A program made the translations under genes and the position numbers. 64,000 nt of DNA from Dryomyza anilis (taxonomy: Eukaryota; Arthropoda; Insecta; Diptera; Dryomyzidae), in the NCBI GenBank assembly GCA_951804985.1, contig OX638132.1:13559529-13623528 (forward strand). The letters are read 5' to 3'. Below, piece after piece: positions 12,591 to 24,382 of the stretch; position 1 is the first letter of the stretch; each line of letters starts with the position of its first letter. The notes under the pieces are model-generated. The model worked only from the letters and a program-made list of their open reading frames with translations. It did not search any database and had not been told where the DNA came from.

Positions 12591-15173
12591 GTCCCTTCCT
12601 TACTGGTTTTAGTTGTGCTGTGCTATTTATACAAAATACTATTTCTACAAAAACCTTTTACGTTTTATTTAAATTAGTAATACCTAACGTTAAAACAATA
12701 AAAATCTCTATATTGATATTATGTATAAAAATACATTGCATTTAAATGAACAGCCAATAAAAAAACACATCCCCCTCTGTAATTGAATCCGCATTAGTAC
12801 CCGCCTCATACACATAACATAAAAAATACCATCAAACAATCAACGCGCGATCCCTGCCAAGATCAAGTGGGGTTAATTGTATAATAATTGTATAAAACGT
12901 TAACACGATACCCAAACATGACCCTATTTTTTATAAGCGCCTTTTTTACATAAGCGCATAAAAAATACCCTTGTGATCGCGCAACAAGGGAACAATTTAT
13001 AACATAGGTAATAATAAATTTGTTTAAGTGGCGCCACTTAGGGGTGTGCTCACGATCTACGATTACATAATTGGGTAACCAAAAAAAAACACAACTGAAA
13101 AAAAACGGAAGTTGTTATTTTTTTATTAAATGAGGGTTAATTTTTTTTATTATTGTTGTTGTAAAAATCGGTAGCATTTTATAGAGCCCATTATTGTATG
13201 GTGGTTAGTTGATGATCAACAAGTACGCTTAGTTGCCCATTTTTTAGGGTTGTCAAGAAAATTATATAACAAAAAAGAGGGTTTATTTTTGTAGAGCCAA
13301 TGAAGTGTTGACATCGAAGTGAAAGCCTTAACATTGATGAGAGCTCTAGATAAAGCGTGTAAAATGTGTTTTTAATATGTTGTTTAGTGTTTTTTCTTTG
13401 AGCATATATAGAACAAAAAAACCCTTTCGAAAAAGGGTAACATTACATAAGCATTGTTGGGAGACCCTCTTCAACATAATTGATAGGGACGCGCGTGCGC
13501 ACACGCTGTCGTTCTCAACACTTTCATTGTCAAGTTCAATGGCGTAAATTATGTGATCCCTTTTTTTTTTGGAATGGATAACATTTGTGGAAATTTTTCA
13601 AATCCATGCGGTAGCACACATAGTAGAACAACAACAACAAAAACAAATACTTGTCCCCCTTCTTTTGTTAATTCCGTTAAAAATATCATATCGATCTTTT
13701 CGAATTCTCATAATGAGGAGGGTACCTTCGGAAATAGTATATGCTGTAGTGGTTTTCATTGGTTTTACTATTTTTAGGCGGAAAGTGTGAAAAAGTATTG
13801 TAAAATACTTTCACTAAAAATAACTAATTGAGAAATAATAAAATGGAGATCTTTCAATAAGATCTTCACTTGAAAAGCAATATTAAGACAAAAAAAACAC
13901 TAAAATTTAATATCTTTTGAAAATTGAAGCCTTTATTTATTTTATTATGTTAAAGGTAATATGCACATTTTTCATTTTTAGTGATGAACAATTTTGTTCC
14001 ATGAACCTTTAAACATTTTCTCAAAATTTGTGATAGAATTATAATTTTTTGTTTTGAGTGAAATTTGAATTTAATTTTTTAATACATTTAAATTTTTAAA
14101 CCATATTTTATTTTTTCAATAAATTTTCCACAAATCCGCACCATGTTTCAACATACGATTAAAAGTATATTCAAAAATTCAGTTCGGAGAATTTGTTTTT
14201 TACTATTGCAGAATTAGATATTTCAATACAAAATTCCTTTCATTCAAGTGATTTAAACCCGTTCGAGTTATGTGATAAGTATTTTATCGAATTTTCTTCA
14301 TGCTATATTTAGAAACTGTAACCTAAACTGTTATCTGATTAACATGTTTGTCTAAGATATTTTAAATAACGATCGATCTGTTTTTAAGATTCAGGTTTAA
14401 ATTATAAACTTATTTTTTAAAAAAATTAGGGTCGAAATTCAACAAATATCAAATCTTTTTAAATGGTGTGCTGTATTCAAGTTTTATGAGTCTTTTTAGG
14501 TGATCAAATAGATGATCAAATAGATAATCAAATATGAAGATTTTATAAGTATTAAAAGCCTAATAAATATGTTTTTTAGGGCACATAAAATGGTGTCCTC
14601 TACAGAGATTTGATGAGTTTTTTTATGCTATTTGTATTGCCCTAAATATGATTGTCTTTGGAATAATAAAAGAGGGTACTAATAATAATAATATATAATA
14701 ATATATATAATATTGGAATAATAAACAGGATTTTTGAGCCAATAAAATCCTGCCCTCTAATCAGGTTTTGATGGCATTTTTAGGTTCATTTTAAGTGCTC
14801 ATATATCAGGTAACATTCAAAAATATGACTCATTTAAGAGTCAAATAAGACTTAAAATGTTTGCTGGTAGTAGTCACAATTTTAATTTTAATTGAAAATT
14901 TTATATTTTATACAAATTTTAGTTTTTTAATGAGATGTTTTATTTCTAATAATAACCGAAAAAATAATGTTCAATATGATGATTTTATTCATAAATATTA
15001 TGAATTTTTACACCAACTCCAAACTCATCATATGGAAGATTTCATTTATTGAATCAAAATTGAATATATTTAATGATCAATATGTTGTTCTAAAAAGTAA
15101 AAAATTTGCCTTCATTTTTTTAATTTCAAAATAAATTAACTAATGAAAAATGTTATTTACAAACTAGCTGGAC
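12591..15173. other. Intergenic DNA with a perfect palindrome and a family C fragment
   Basis: No gene is supported. At 13025-13040 there is a perfect 16-base palindrome, TAAGTGGCGCCACTTA. At about 14500-14870 the phrases 'gggcacataaaatggtgtcctctac', 'aagtgctcatatatcaggtaac' and 'gactcatttaagagtc...cttaaaatgtttgctg' match the tandem-repeat element at 39776-40930, so this is a diverged copy of it. The overlapping frames at 13553-13790 are AT-rich chance frames. Confidence 0.45.
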
Positions 15174-15424
15174 CCGTGCACGACTCGTGAAAGATATTGT
15201 GAATGCAAGGATATGGAGCAATTTTCTTAATTGAAAACATTTGTATTATTTATTTCAGGGACCCGTGCATCGTTGTGTACTTTTGTATTGGTTTTATATT
15301 GGTTTTATAAATGTAGTAACCAAAACAAGACATATTATCCGCTAAAACAACTTTTCTCATAGACAATTCTTTCTCAGACTGTGCTTTCCCGCAGAATTCT
15401 TTCCAGTTGAACTCTTTCCCAGTA

Positions 15425-15875
15425 GAAGTTTTAGTGTGGTGAGTTTCGGTGGTGAGTTTAGGTGTGGTGCATTTTGGATTAGTGAGTTTTAGTGTAGTGA
15501 ATTTTAATGTGGTGAGTTTTAGTGTGGTGAGTTTTAGTGTGGTGAGTTTAAGTGCAGTGAATTTTATTCTGATGAGTATTAGTGTGGTGCATTTTATTAG
15601 TGAGTTTTAGTGTGGTGAATTTTAATGTGGTGAGTTTTAGTGTGGTGAGTTTTAGTGTGGTGAGTTTAAGTGTAGTGAATTTTATTCTGGTGAGTATTAG
15701 TGTGGTGAATTTTATTGTGGTGAGTATTAGTGTGATGCATTTTAGAGTGGTGAATTTTAGTGTGGTGAATTTAAGTGTGGTGAGTTTTAGTGTGGTGAGT
15801 TTTGGTGTGGTGAATTTTAGTGTGATGAGTTTAAATGAGTGAATTTGCTAGTAGTGAGTTTCAGTGTGGAATTTA
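15425..15875 (+). repeat. 15-base minisatellite (GTGTGGTGAGTTTTA)
   Basis: About 29 tandem units of gtgtggtgagtttta with variants (gtggtgaatttta, gtgatgcatttta, gtgtggtgagtttaa). Because the unit is 15 bases, a multiple of three, one frame stays open over long distances and yields 'VVSFSVVN'-type translations. I treat that as a repeat artefact. The related copy at 1500-1940 has only a handful of units, so the array expanded after the copies separated. Confidence 0.85.
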
Positions 15876-15889
15876 GTGTGGTGGATTTT

Positions 15890-16250
15890 TTGTGTGGTTG
15901 GTTTTGTGTTTTTGCTTTTGTGTTTAGCTTTTCTTTTTTTGGTTTAGCTTTTGTGTTTTTTGCATTTATGTTTTGCTTTTGTCTTTATGCTTTTGTGTAT
16001 TTTCTTTTGTTTTTGTGTTTTTGCTTTTATTTTTGGGTTTTTGTTGTTGCGTTTTTTTGTTGTATTTTTGCTTTTGTGTTTCTGCTACTGTTCTTTGTAT
16101 TTGCTTTTAATTTTGTTTTCCATCCTTTTTTTATTTTCTGTTTTCTTATTGCTTTAGTTTTGTGCTTTTACTTATTTTTTGTGTTTGATTTTTGCTTTTA
16201 TTTGTTTGTTTTGTGTTTTTACTTTTTTATATTTTTTTTTGTACTTAAAT
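15890..16250 (+). repeat. TTTTGTGTTTTTGC low-complexity tract
   Basis: A strand-asymmetric tract of loosely repeated 'tttgcttttgtgttttt'. The plus strand is almost free of A and gives a long chance frame of F, V, L and C. The same kind of tract fills the element copy at 58010-58530. It is not a gene. Confidence 0.8.
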
Positions 16251-16310
16251 TTCATCTTTCTAGCTGGTGTAAGTCCCAAGTTATAACGCGTTAAAAGTTT
16301 AGTTTGTATG

Positions 16311-16530
16311 CACCCAGAAAAAATTTCCAGAAATCCCATTAAAATTGGTCAATAGGACAATTATTGTTTTAATAGTATATCAAAAATATATACTTTCATA
16401 TAGACTCAATGGCAATGTTATGGTATTTTCTAGTATTTAATGGTATTTTCCGATTAAAATAATAATTTATCCTATTGATTATTTTTAATAGTAAAAAACT
16501 ATTATTTATATAGTATTTTTTTCTTGGCGT
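16311..16530 (-). mobile_element. CACCCAG MITE, near-complete inverted copy
   Basis: It reads 'cacccagaaaaaatttccagaaatcccattaaaattggtcaatagg' on one side and 'ttaatagtaaaaaactattatttatatagtatttttttcttggcg' on the other, the reverse of the copies at 25381 and 28531. It is inserted in the mini-me-like element: sequence that is continuous in the 57.8 kb copy ('aaaagtttaggttgtatt') is interrupted here. Confidence 0.75.
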
Positions 16531-17242
16531 TTTTCTGGACGTATGTCACCCTCCAGACTTCATAGTATCCTGGTGCAAAATTTGAATCAAATCGGTTGAG
16601 CGGTTTAGACGTGATGCTGGAACAAACAGACTGACAGACACACAGACTGACAGACGGACCAAGAGTTTTATATATAAAGATTCGAAAATAAAAAACATAA
16701 GGAAGGTGCAAAATTAAATTTTCGAACAAAAAAAAATAATATCCATATAAATTTAAAAAAAAAATCCGAAAAAAGGCCGAGCAATTTTTTTCCAAAAAAA
16801 AACTATTTTAATTTTTTTTTTTTGCAAAATATTTTTAAACAAAAACACCTTAAGAACTCTTACTATAGCAAAAAATTAACGAAAAAAAAAATATTTTGAT
16901 TTAAATTTGGGTTGATGAGCAGCATTCTTTAATATGATGTACACAAATTTTGTACTTTTTCAGTCATTCATTAAATTGACATTGATGTTTTGTAGTGATC
17001 AATATTATGAATTGTTCTTCAATACAATGAAACAAGGTTTGAAAAACAAAATTCATCAAAATGAAGAAGATTTTTTCAGTAAATTTTTTAATCGTTAATG
17101 AAAATTTTTGTTTTTTTTTATAGACATTTTAGTTTTTGTGTTCAAATTCAATTTTTATTATTATTTTAATTTTTTGTGAAAATTTGAAATGTTCGTACAA
17201 AATTCTCTTTGGAAATAGAGAAGATATTCGTAAAGAAGATCT

Positions 17243-17350
17243 TTTGAATTTGAAATTTTGGTGAAAATTTGAAATTTTGGTGAAAATTTGAAATTTTGGT
17301 GAAAATTTGAAATTTTGGTGAAAATTTGAAATTTTGGTGAAAATATAAAT
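17243..17350 (+). repeat. 19-base minisatellite (TTTGAAATTTTGGTGAAAA)
   Basis: At least five near-perfect tandem units of 'tttgaaattttggtgaaaa', with decaying units on to about 17470. No coding role: the period of 19 shifts frame at every unit. Confidence 0.85.
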
Positions 17351-17949
17351 TTTGGTTAAAACTTTGATTTTCAGTGAAAATTTAAAATTTTTGTAAAAAA
17401 TTGAAATTTTAGTGAAAATTCAAAATTTTGGTTAAAATTTGGATTTTTAGTAATCATTTGAAATTTTATGAAAATGTATAGTTTTTGAAATTTTTTTTTT
17501 GTTTTTTTATTTGAGAGAAATTTTACTTCTTAATGTAAATGTAAATTTTTAGCAAGATATTCATATCACGTGACATACAATGAAAAGCAAATTAAAAATC
17601 ACGAATTAATGCAAAATCATCAATGCGCCTGCGTTTCTACCTAATATTTATGATTTGCCCACCATTGAGTGCTATACGAGATTTATTTTTAATATCCGTT
17701 TTTTTTTTTCAATGTAGTAAATGCAAAGAATATTTTATACAAAAACCAGTGTTCATCCGGCCGCAAGAGCACAAGGTACCGGGTGCAAAACAACAATAAC
17801 ATTAACCAGCTGACACCATCAAGATTTTACCGCCACCGCCGCCAGCACCACGACCACTACCATTATCACCTATATAGGAACAACAAAATCAAAAACAATA
17901 CCAAACAAACACAAACTCCTACCACCATCATTTGTAACGTATTTCGTCA

Positions 17950-18060
17950 ATAGTAGTACCCTGTGCTCTCTCTCGGCACACTCTTGCTTTCAGTTCGTGC
18001 CAAGGGCCGATCAACGTACCGACCGACCGATCGACAGGACACTTTTCCGATAAGCGTGAC
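17950..18060 (+). promoter_or_regulatory. Possible promoter island
   Basis: A GC-richer stretch contains 'gtgctctctctcgg' (GAGA-type site on the complement), then 'ctttcagttcgtg', which fits the arthropod initiator TCAGT, followed by CGATC- and CGACC-rich sequence. There is no TATA box at the expected distance. No downstream coding exon is visible, so this could be the start of a non-coding 5' exon or merely balanced intergenic DNA. Confidence 0.25.
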
Positions 18061-18829
18061 ATTTTCATTTATTCGATGATTCTGATTTTTTGGCTATTGA
18101 TAATGCAAAGTCTTCTATTTTGTATTTTCGTTTTTATTATGCGCTGTCTGTCGGCTGGCAGATTAAAATCGCCAATATAACCTGCCTTACAAACGATCCA
18201 CCTTTGTATCCTGGCCGTAATACCTACTTAACGTCCTGCGAAATGCACGCCAATCACTGGCTGACAGGATTAAAAACTTTTTAAGTAGCTGGAGCATTCA
18301 TAACGATGACGTCGTCTACCGGTTTGTTGTCGTCGTCTGGTCTGATTTCACAAATGTGTCCTTAGTTTGAGTCTTTTTGTATCCTTGTAAAAAATAAGAT
18401 ATTGCATTTGTTAGGCAATTGAGCGTGTAGATTTTGATGTTTTCATCAGCAATCTGGAATATTGACAAATTTTCATTATTTTTTTCAATAATCCCAGACA
18501 AGCATAAAATTTACAAATAAAAAATAATGTTCTTCGATAGTTGTGTTTTATCCGTTGCATCTTAAGTATTTGCCATGAAATTTTTTAAAAACTGAATGAT
18601 GTTTTGAAACTGGAATTGAAACAATTACTTCATATCGAAATCGACATCGGAACTGATACTATTATGTTGCATGGAATAGATCTTTTTTTAACAGTGCACA
18701 CTGTAGGACGAAATCCAGTTCTAGGTGGACAAAAGTCTGAAATTAGGTACCATGGTAAGTATGGACAAATGAAACAAATGGACAAAAAAAAGGCGTGGAA
18801 GAACAATCAAACAATGATTGAATAATGAT

Positions 18830-19512
18830 TTATGGTTATCCAGACCATAGTCCAAAGTACTTCACTATCAAAATTAAGTACTATATTGAACATAATTTTG
18901 GTACTCTTTTTTTTTTATAAATGTCCTATAAATTGACTTATGCTATACTCTGGAAATATAATTACTTCATACTAAATCTTATTGCCTACTCTGTACCGTA
19001 CTGTTTTTTGAGAAAAAATTGGGTAAAAATTTATATGTAATATACAAACATTTTAAATTTAAACTGTTTTTGACGGAAACTGTAGGGCATATTTTAAAAA
19101 TGAGATCCGATAATAAAAAGTTAGTAATTTTCGTTGTTAGTTTTAACTATGCCCTGCTTAACCGTAAATTATATTCTTATTTAGCATTAGATCCAAAATA
19201 CTAAAAAATCGTCAAAAAAACGTCTAAAACATCAATATTTTTCCAGTTTCAAGATTCAAATATCTTAAAATACTATCGAAATAATAGTATTTGTTGGTAT
19301 ATTGTAATAAGTCTTGACAATTGAAAGAACAATTGCGTTTACAGTTTTTTGGAAAAGTAGTTGTGTAAGGACGGTATTTTTTTATATATATATATAAAAG
19401 AGCCTAAAATTTCGATATCAATTTTCTAAAACGTTACGTAATAGAAAAAATACTGAGTATGCAGTAAAAATCAGCAACCGCGAATTATATAGAATTGATG
19501 TATGGGATGTTC
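18830..19512 (+). repeat. Dispersed repeat family B, second copy
   Basis: It follows the same order as 4890-6240 without the inserted GATATCG segment: 'ttatggttatccagaccatagtcc', 'gacggaaactgtagggcatattttaaaaatgagatc', 'aataatagtatttgttggtatattgtaataagtcttgacaattgaaag', 'acgttacgtaatagaaaaaatactgagtatgcag', then 'cgaattatatagaattgatgtatgg'. No long open frame. Comparison with the 5 kb copy shows which part of that copy is foreign. Confidence 0.65.
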
Positions 19513-19724
19513 ATGGCAAAATTTTTCATTTTGTTGAGTAGTATAATTATTTTTTTTTTTCAAATTAATGCTAATTTCGGTACTGACAGTGGACGATGAA
19601 TTTTATTACTTTTTATTATAGGTCTAAATTCATTATAAATAAGTTGTCAAATAGTTTATCTCTAGATGACCTCATTTCGTGAAAGTCCAAATAGTCCAAA
19701 TTGTCAAAATTTTCAATTAATTTA

Positions 19725-20412
19725 TTACTGAGAAATTTTGTGGTAGGAATATTGCGATAGTTGGTGTGATGAAGTTAGCAAGAATTATGAAAGTTATAGT
19801 CAGTCTAAGCCGACTATAAATACCCCACACATACATAATGTGTGCGGTTACCATTTAAAGTGGTGCATAGGCCACCAGGGTTTACAAATCCTGCAAATAA
19901 CTACAAACTTGAAATCGCTGAAGAATTTCCTTTTATTTGATACCCATATGTACAAATTGGCAGGTATACCGAATTTCGATTTTTTTTTCGAGAATCACAA
20001 GTCGGTTCCCGAGAAAACATTATTTTCATATATTTGATCATTTCATACGATATTTCATATATTTCATCAAAAAAGTTCACTTAATTTTGTATAAAGTAAA
20101 ATTCATCTGCAGATGTAAATTTTATGAGGTATTCGAACATAAGTGGTCGATTCGCAGGTCATATTGTACCGATACTGTCTCTAGTTGAGACAGCGTAGAT
20201 GTACAAATAATCTAAATTAAAAGTTTCATTGATCTAGCTCTTCTAATTTATCTGTAATCGTGATTTGAACAGACAGACCGACGAACAAACGGACATCGCT
20301 AAATTGACTCAGGAGGACATGGTGATCAATACCGGATATACTTCCTTCTGGGTGTTACAAAAGGCGTACCAAACTGAATATACCCTTTCACTTTTAATGT
20401 GGGTTATAACAA
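19725..20412 (+). mobile_element. Non-autonomous element family A, copy 2
   Basis: Shares 'gtcagtctaagccgactataaatacc', 'gcggttaccatttaaagtggtgcat', 'gacggacaaacggacatcgctaaattgactc'-like sequence and 'cttctgggtgttacaaaaggcgtaccaaactgaatataccctttc' with copies 1 and 3. The right end is 'taatgtgggttata', a diverged form of GTGTAGGGTATA. Nothing in it codes. Confidence 0.7.
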
Positions 20413-20935
20413 AATGTTGTGGATTCTAATATAAGAAGGTTCAACGATGACGAGGGTATCAATTTTATCGATTTTTGAGAAATCAAAATTTTGACTTTTG
20501 TCCACCTAGTTTTAATATCTGTCCCAGTGTGTATAATACTTGAAATTCATTAAATCTCCTGTGACGATATTTCAGTTTAAAGAGTTATCGAAACGGAACC
20601 AATTTATTAGTTAAATCCCAAAAAAACAACTAATCCAGAGAAACGTCCAATGATCTAGTTTTATTTCGGACAAATAAAAACATAACCAAAATTTGACTTG
20701 AAGGAACAGGTATTAGACACCCATGTTTAAAAAGAAGTTGAACCGTTGACAAATCAAAAACAAAAACGAATTTAGGTTTAATACAAAACTCCAATCCAAT
20801 AACGCTGTTTTGATCTGGAAAAAAACCTAAAGTCAATAATTTCATCGAATAAAAATCAACTATTACTAGACCTAGATAGACTAATATTAAACCACAGTAG
20901 AGCGAATATTGAAAATAACATTTTCAGTTATCCAG

Positions 20936-21233
20936 TTTGAGCTATCGGTAGCTCAAGGTTAGAGCATTGGACTGCGAACCGAAAGGTCCCAGGTTCAAGT
21001 CTGGTCTGGATCTAACAAAATTTTTTCATAGAAACCTTTTTCTATACCGTGCTACCTCTCGGCAATAAATGACAACCCTACGAGAGTAAAACATTGCCTA
21101 TGAAAAGTTCTCAACCGCCGTTCGGATTCGGCATTTACCGGAGGTCCCACCACTTTGAGTATAAATATAAGGCACACAGCTCAAAATGGTGAGAGAATTC
21201 TTATAGGACTGTAGTGCCAAAGTATTATTATTA
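20936..21233 (+). mobile_element. tRNA-derived SINE, full-length copy
   Basis: The head has an A-box-like 'ggtagctcaaggttagagc' and a B box 'ggttcaagtctgg' about 35 bases later, in tRNA spacing. The body follows ('gtgctacctctcggcaataaatgacaaccctacgagagtaaaacattgcctatgaaaag'), and the 3' end is 'ggactgtagtgccaaagtattattattat', a TAT/ATT repeat tail. These are marks of a SINE made by pol III and copied by a LINE. The tRNA part is not a working tRNA: the stems are mispaired. Confidence 0.85.
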
Positions 21234-23040
21234 TAAGTTGGATACTGTGAAAACCAATTTCATAAAGAAAATCATCAATGCCCAAGTTATGTGTTGTAGA
21301 AATACTAAAAGAAATATTTTTTTTTTAAATTGCGAATAACTAATAGTTTGCTTATTTAACAACAACAAAAAAATCAAATTTAATTTGTTCCACAGATCTG
21401 AGGAGAATTGAACCACATTAAAATCTTTTCGAATTAAAAAATTTTAATCAAATTATTTATAGTGTAAATGAATTAAAATATTTATAGCTTATTTCATATG
21501 TCTGCTAAGCAAAATCATGCTAACCAAACGTACAAACCAAAATCTGCTGGACCAAAAATCTTGCCACAAGATTACGATCAGCAGCACTGAGACCAAATCA
21601 AACGACTATAATATAATGGCAAGGATCAGTGACGTAATCCCTAAGGAGCCAACAACAATGTTTGAGACGAAAAAAAATACATATATGGTACGCGTGCCCT
21701 ACACGCGCTCCCATAAAATATTTTCGCTATTAATGCAGACGAGCAACACTTAAGATCAATAGGGATCAGCTACAAAAACAACAACAATGCATGCTATAAT
21801 ATTTTATAATAAATAGAGGGGGAATATATTAAGAAAATAAAGAAAGGAAATGCAAAGAAAACACAAATTTTAGACGACGATGACGATGACGACCCTAAGA
21901 CCTAAATCGAGATCTAGCTCGATCAATGAAAGAAACGAACGAATACGCCAAAAGGTCCTGAACTGCATCGTAATGACGCATGCGCGGCATTTAAATTTTC
22001 TCCGCAAGATCATTGTGAGGGTTGCAAAGTTCATGGCGCAACAATATTATTATTTTTATATTTTCTTCAATGGAAATTGATTTTAGAATGTGTCCTGGCA
22101 TTTAAATGAGTTGCTGCTGCTGTTGTCCTGCAAGATCTTTATCGAATTACCAACGTTTGGGTATGCGCAAGGATCACAGAATATCTTTGTAGTTGTTGTT
22201 TGGGTAGTGGACCCAAAAAGAAATGAAGAAAAATACATATTGCAGTTCAAGCTGCTCTTTGAAGTGCGTCGTCGAGTTTTGTGTGTTGGGCCACAAATTT
22301 GTGAAAATCTGTGTCGAATGGCGCGCGTGTGCGTTCACGATCACTCGCGACCTCTGTGACATCGATACCGGTTGGGTCGAGTCGAGTCGAACCGGGGCAA
22401 CGCGGTGTCGACTCTGGCGTTCTTCTCATAACTTGGGTAATTTTTCATAATTGACGCCTGTGTCTGCGGATGCGTGTAAGTTTTATGGCTGTTCTTCGTG
22501 TGTTAATATGTATTTCTTAAGGACTTCTTGTATTTTATGTTGCGTTGATTTGTCGTGGGTGTTGTTTGCTTTAATTTTTAGTAGCACTAGCAGCTGTTAT
22601 TGCTACTGTCTACTATCGGCGGACAAGAATAGAGGTTTTGTAATGCATCCTCCTTCTGAGAAATTCATACAAAAACACCAAAGAATTTTTAAAACCTGTT
22701 GAAATAATAAATTTCACAAAAACTTTTGAATCAAAAATCTTTTTTTTTATTATTAAGTATTGTTGATTTTGACTTTGAATTGTTTACAAAATTAATTTCA
22801 AGTGATTGTTTATAATAAATTATTTTAGTGTTTGAGCAAAAATTAGACAAATGTCTTGTTTACCTTTACATAGACGTGAGCGACGTGAGTATTTAATAGT
22901 TATGATACTTGATAATTTTATGGGTATCAAAATCGATGGCAAAAACAGTGCCTATCCACGTACTATAAAATAATTACATACATAGCTAGGATATTGTACA
23001 ATTTGATCTAAGGCACGAATTTCAACCAGCATACATTTTT
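21234..23040. other. Intergenic DNA with a GC-richer island
   Basis: No coding gene is supported. From about 21500 to 22660 the composition is more balanced than its surroundings, with a core at 22250-22460 ('gcgcgcgtgtgcgttcacgatcactcgcgacc', 'gtcgagtcgagtcgaaccgg'). Short overlapping frames occur on both strands there but none resembles a protein family, and they are mirror images of one another. A non-coding 5' exon or regulatory element is possible. Confidence 0.35.
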
Positions 23041-23250
23041 AGCGTCGTTGGCTCAATGGCTAGTGCTCTGGACTGCGATTTTGAAAAAAACCTAGCAGAC
23101 TATCAACCGCTGATAATAGAAACATTTTTTTTTTAAATATTTGTATCATGAGTTTTTCTATACAGTGCTACCTCCAGCAATAAATAGGCTTCGAGACTAT
23201 TTGACGACTTTTACTTCTACAACCGTTCATGTCGGATTTGAATTTCGGTA
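23041..23250 (+). mobile_element. tRNA-derived SINE, decayed copy
   Basis: The head 'gcgtcgttggctcaatggctagtgctctggactgcga' aligns with the A-box half of the other SINEs. The B-box half is badly damaged. The body word 'ctatacagtgctacctc' and 'caataaatagg' follow in order. No functional promoter is expected. Confidence 0.6.
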
Positions 23251-23529
23251 CCGGTTTTAAAACTCAAACGGATTCTTTCTCTTTTGTTAGGCCACATGGG
23301 AAATTTTGAAGTAGGGAAATTGTTATAAGAATTTAGAAGAATTACCAAAGTTATATTTTGTCTAAGCCGACTTAAATACCCTACACATATGTGATAATAT
23401 GTGCGGTTACCATTTAAAGTGGTGAAGAGGTCCCCAAGGTTGACGTACCTTGAAAATAAATACAAACTTTCAATCTTGAAAGAATTTGCTTTCATTTGAG
23501 TATCCATATGTACAAATGAGTATACCCAT

Positions 23530-24382
23530 TAGAGATGGGCGCGTGCCGTGCTTTTTTCGTGTCACGCCCGAAAAGCTGAGTTCGTGCGTGCAGTTCTTCG
23601 TGCGTGCTAGTTGCTGTCGTGCCCGTGCCTCCAAAATCAGACACGCGCCCATTAAAGATTATTTTTTTATAGTTTCAATCCCAATTTAAAAAGAAAAACC
23701 CTACTCCCAGCTTCAGGAAATAAAAATTTCGTGGTATCTTAACCTTTTCTTAAAAATTGTTTGCGTTAGTTTTACTTATGGATTTAAGAGAATAAAAAGT
23801 ATCAAACTTAATTTTTTAATTATTTATTACAGGGACTATAACCCATTGGAATATCGGTTTCGGTTCGGATTCCAAGATTTTTAAAATTGTGGTTCCGGTT
23901 CCGATTGCGGGTTTGACCAAAAAATTAAACGGGTTTCGATTCCGGTTCCATACATTTTTAGTAACGGTGCCGATTCCGGTTCTTTGCGTTCCCCGACAGG
24001 GACTATAATATCTGTTCCGGTTCTGATATTTTTAAAATAGCGGTACCGATTCCAACCAGAAAAAATATATATGTTCCGATTCTAGTTCCTGTTTAAAACA
24101 TTTTTAATAACGATTCTGGTTCCAAAAATCTCAACAGTTCCAGTATTTTTCATGTTTCGCCTGCTTTTTCATGTTTTTCCGTGCTTTTTTCGTGTTTTGT
24201 CGTGTTTTTCCGTGTTTTGTCGTGTTTCTCCGTGTACCTTCGTGTCTTTTAAAGTTTCGTGTTTCATCGTGCTTCTCGGACGTGCCAGTAAATTTACTCG
24301 TCGGGCTCGTGCTCGTGCGTGTCATCTATCGGCTTGCCCGTGCGTGTCCGTGCCATCAAAAACAGACACGCGCCCATCTCTA
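23530..24382. mobile_element. hAT-type non-autonomous DNA transposon, 853 bp
   Basis: The ends are inverted: TAGAGATGGGCGCGTG at 23530-23545 and CACGCGCCCATCTCTA at 24367-24382. Directly outside both ends stands the same octamer ATACCCAT (23522-23529 and 24383-24390). An 8-base target duplication with TAGAGATGGGC-type ends is characteristic of hAT transposons. There is no transposase. The interior holds a 'ggttccg' simple-sequence region and a 'cgtgttttt' minisatellite. An internal copy of the right end, 'cagacacgcgcccatta', at about 23637 suggests that a smaller element was extended or nested. Confidence 0.9.
23840..24285 (+). repeat. Imperfect GGTTCCG and CGTGTTTT minisatellites inside the hAT element
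   Basis: From 23840 to 24125 the word 'cggttccg' or 'gattccggtt' recurs every 20-40 bases. From 24145 to 24270 there is a 10-11 base array of 'cgtgtttttc' ('cgtgttttgtcgtgtttttccgtg'). Open frames across this array (FRVFPCF on the plus strand; KHGKTRQNTKK on the minus strand) are translations of the repeat, not proteins. Confidence 0.75.

Larger units (their letters stand above)
15174..16682 (+). mobile_element. Mini-me-like GTCY/TA element with internal minisatellites
   Basis: It starts 'ctagctggacccgtgcacgactcgtg' and ends with 'gacgtgatgctggaacaaacagactgacagaca...gaccaagagttttatatataaag'. That layout (conserved core, a GACA/GTCY tract, a TA tract) resembles the mini-me elements described from Diptera, though I cannot test homology here. 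The copy at 57848-58792 has the same ends. This one contains a 15-base minisatellite, a T-rich low-complexity tract and an inserted CACCCAG MITE, listed separately. Confidence 0.65.
16683..18829. other. Intergenic DNA, no gene supported
   Basis: AT-rich until about 17740, including a 19-base minisatellite listed separately. From 17750 to 18310 the composition is more balanced, with CCACCGCCGCC and ACAACAA runs, a CT-rich stretch and 'accgaccgaccgatcgacagg'. I see no exon with coding bias. Another short frame at 18604-18825 has no recognised product. Confidence 0.4.

Noticed and set aside
15582..16294. Open frames of 86 and 151 codons rich in V, S, F and C
   Set aside because: They are translations of the 15-base minisatellite and of a T/G-rich tract inside a mobile element; no protein family, strand-biased composition.
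20940..21012. tRNA gene
   Set aside because: A and B boxes are present, but the stems are mispaired and the unit continues into a SINE body and ATT tail.
22247..22450. Overlapping frames in the GC-richer island
   Set aside because: They run on both strands over the same bases with no family resemblance; open only because stop codons are rarer at this GC content.
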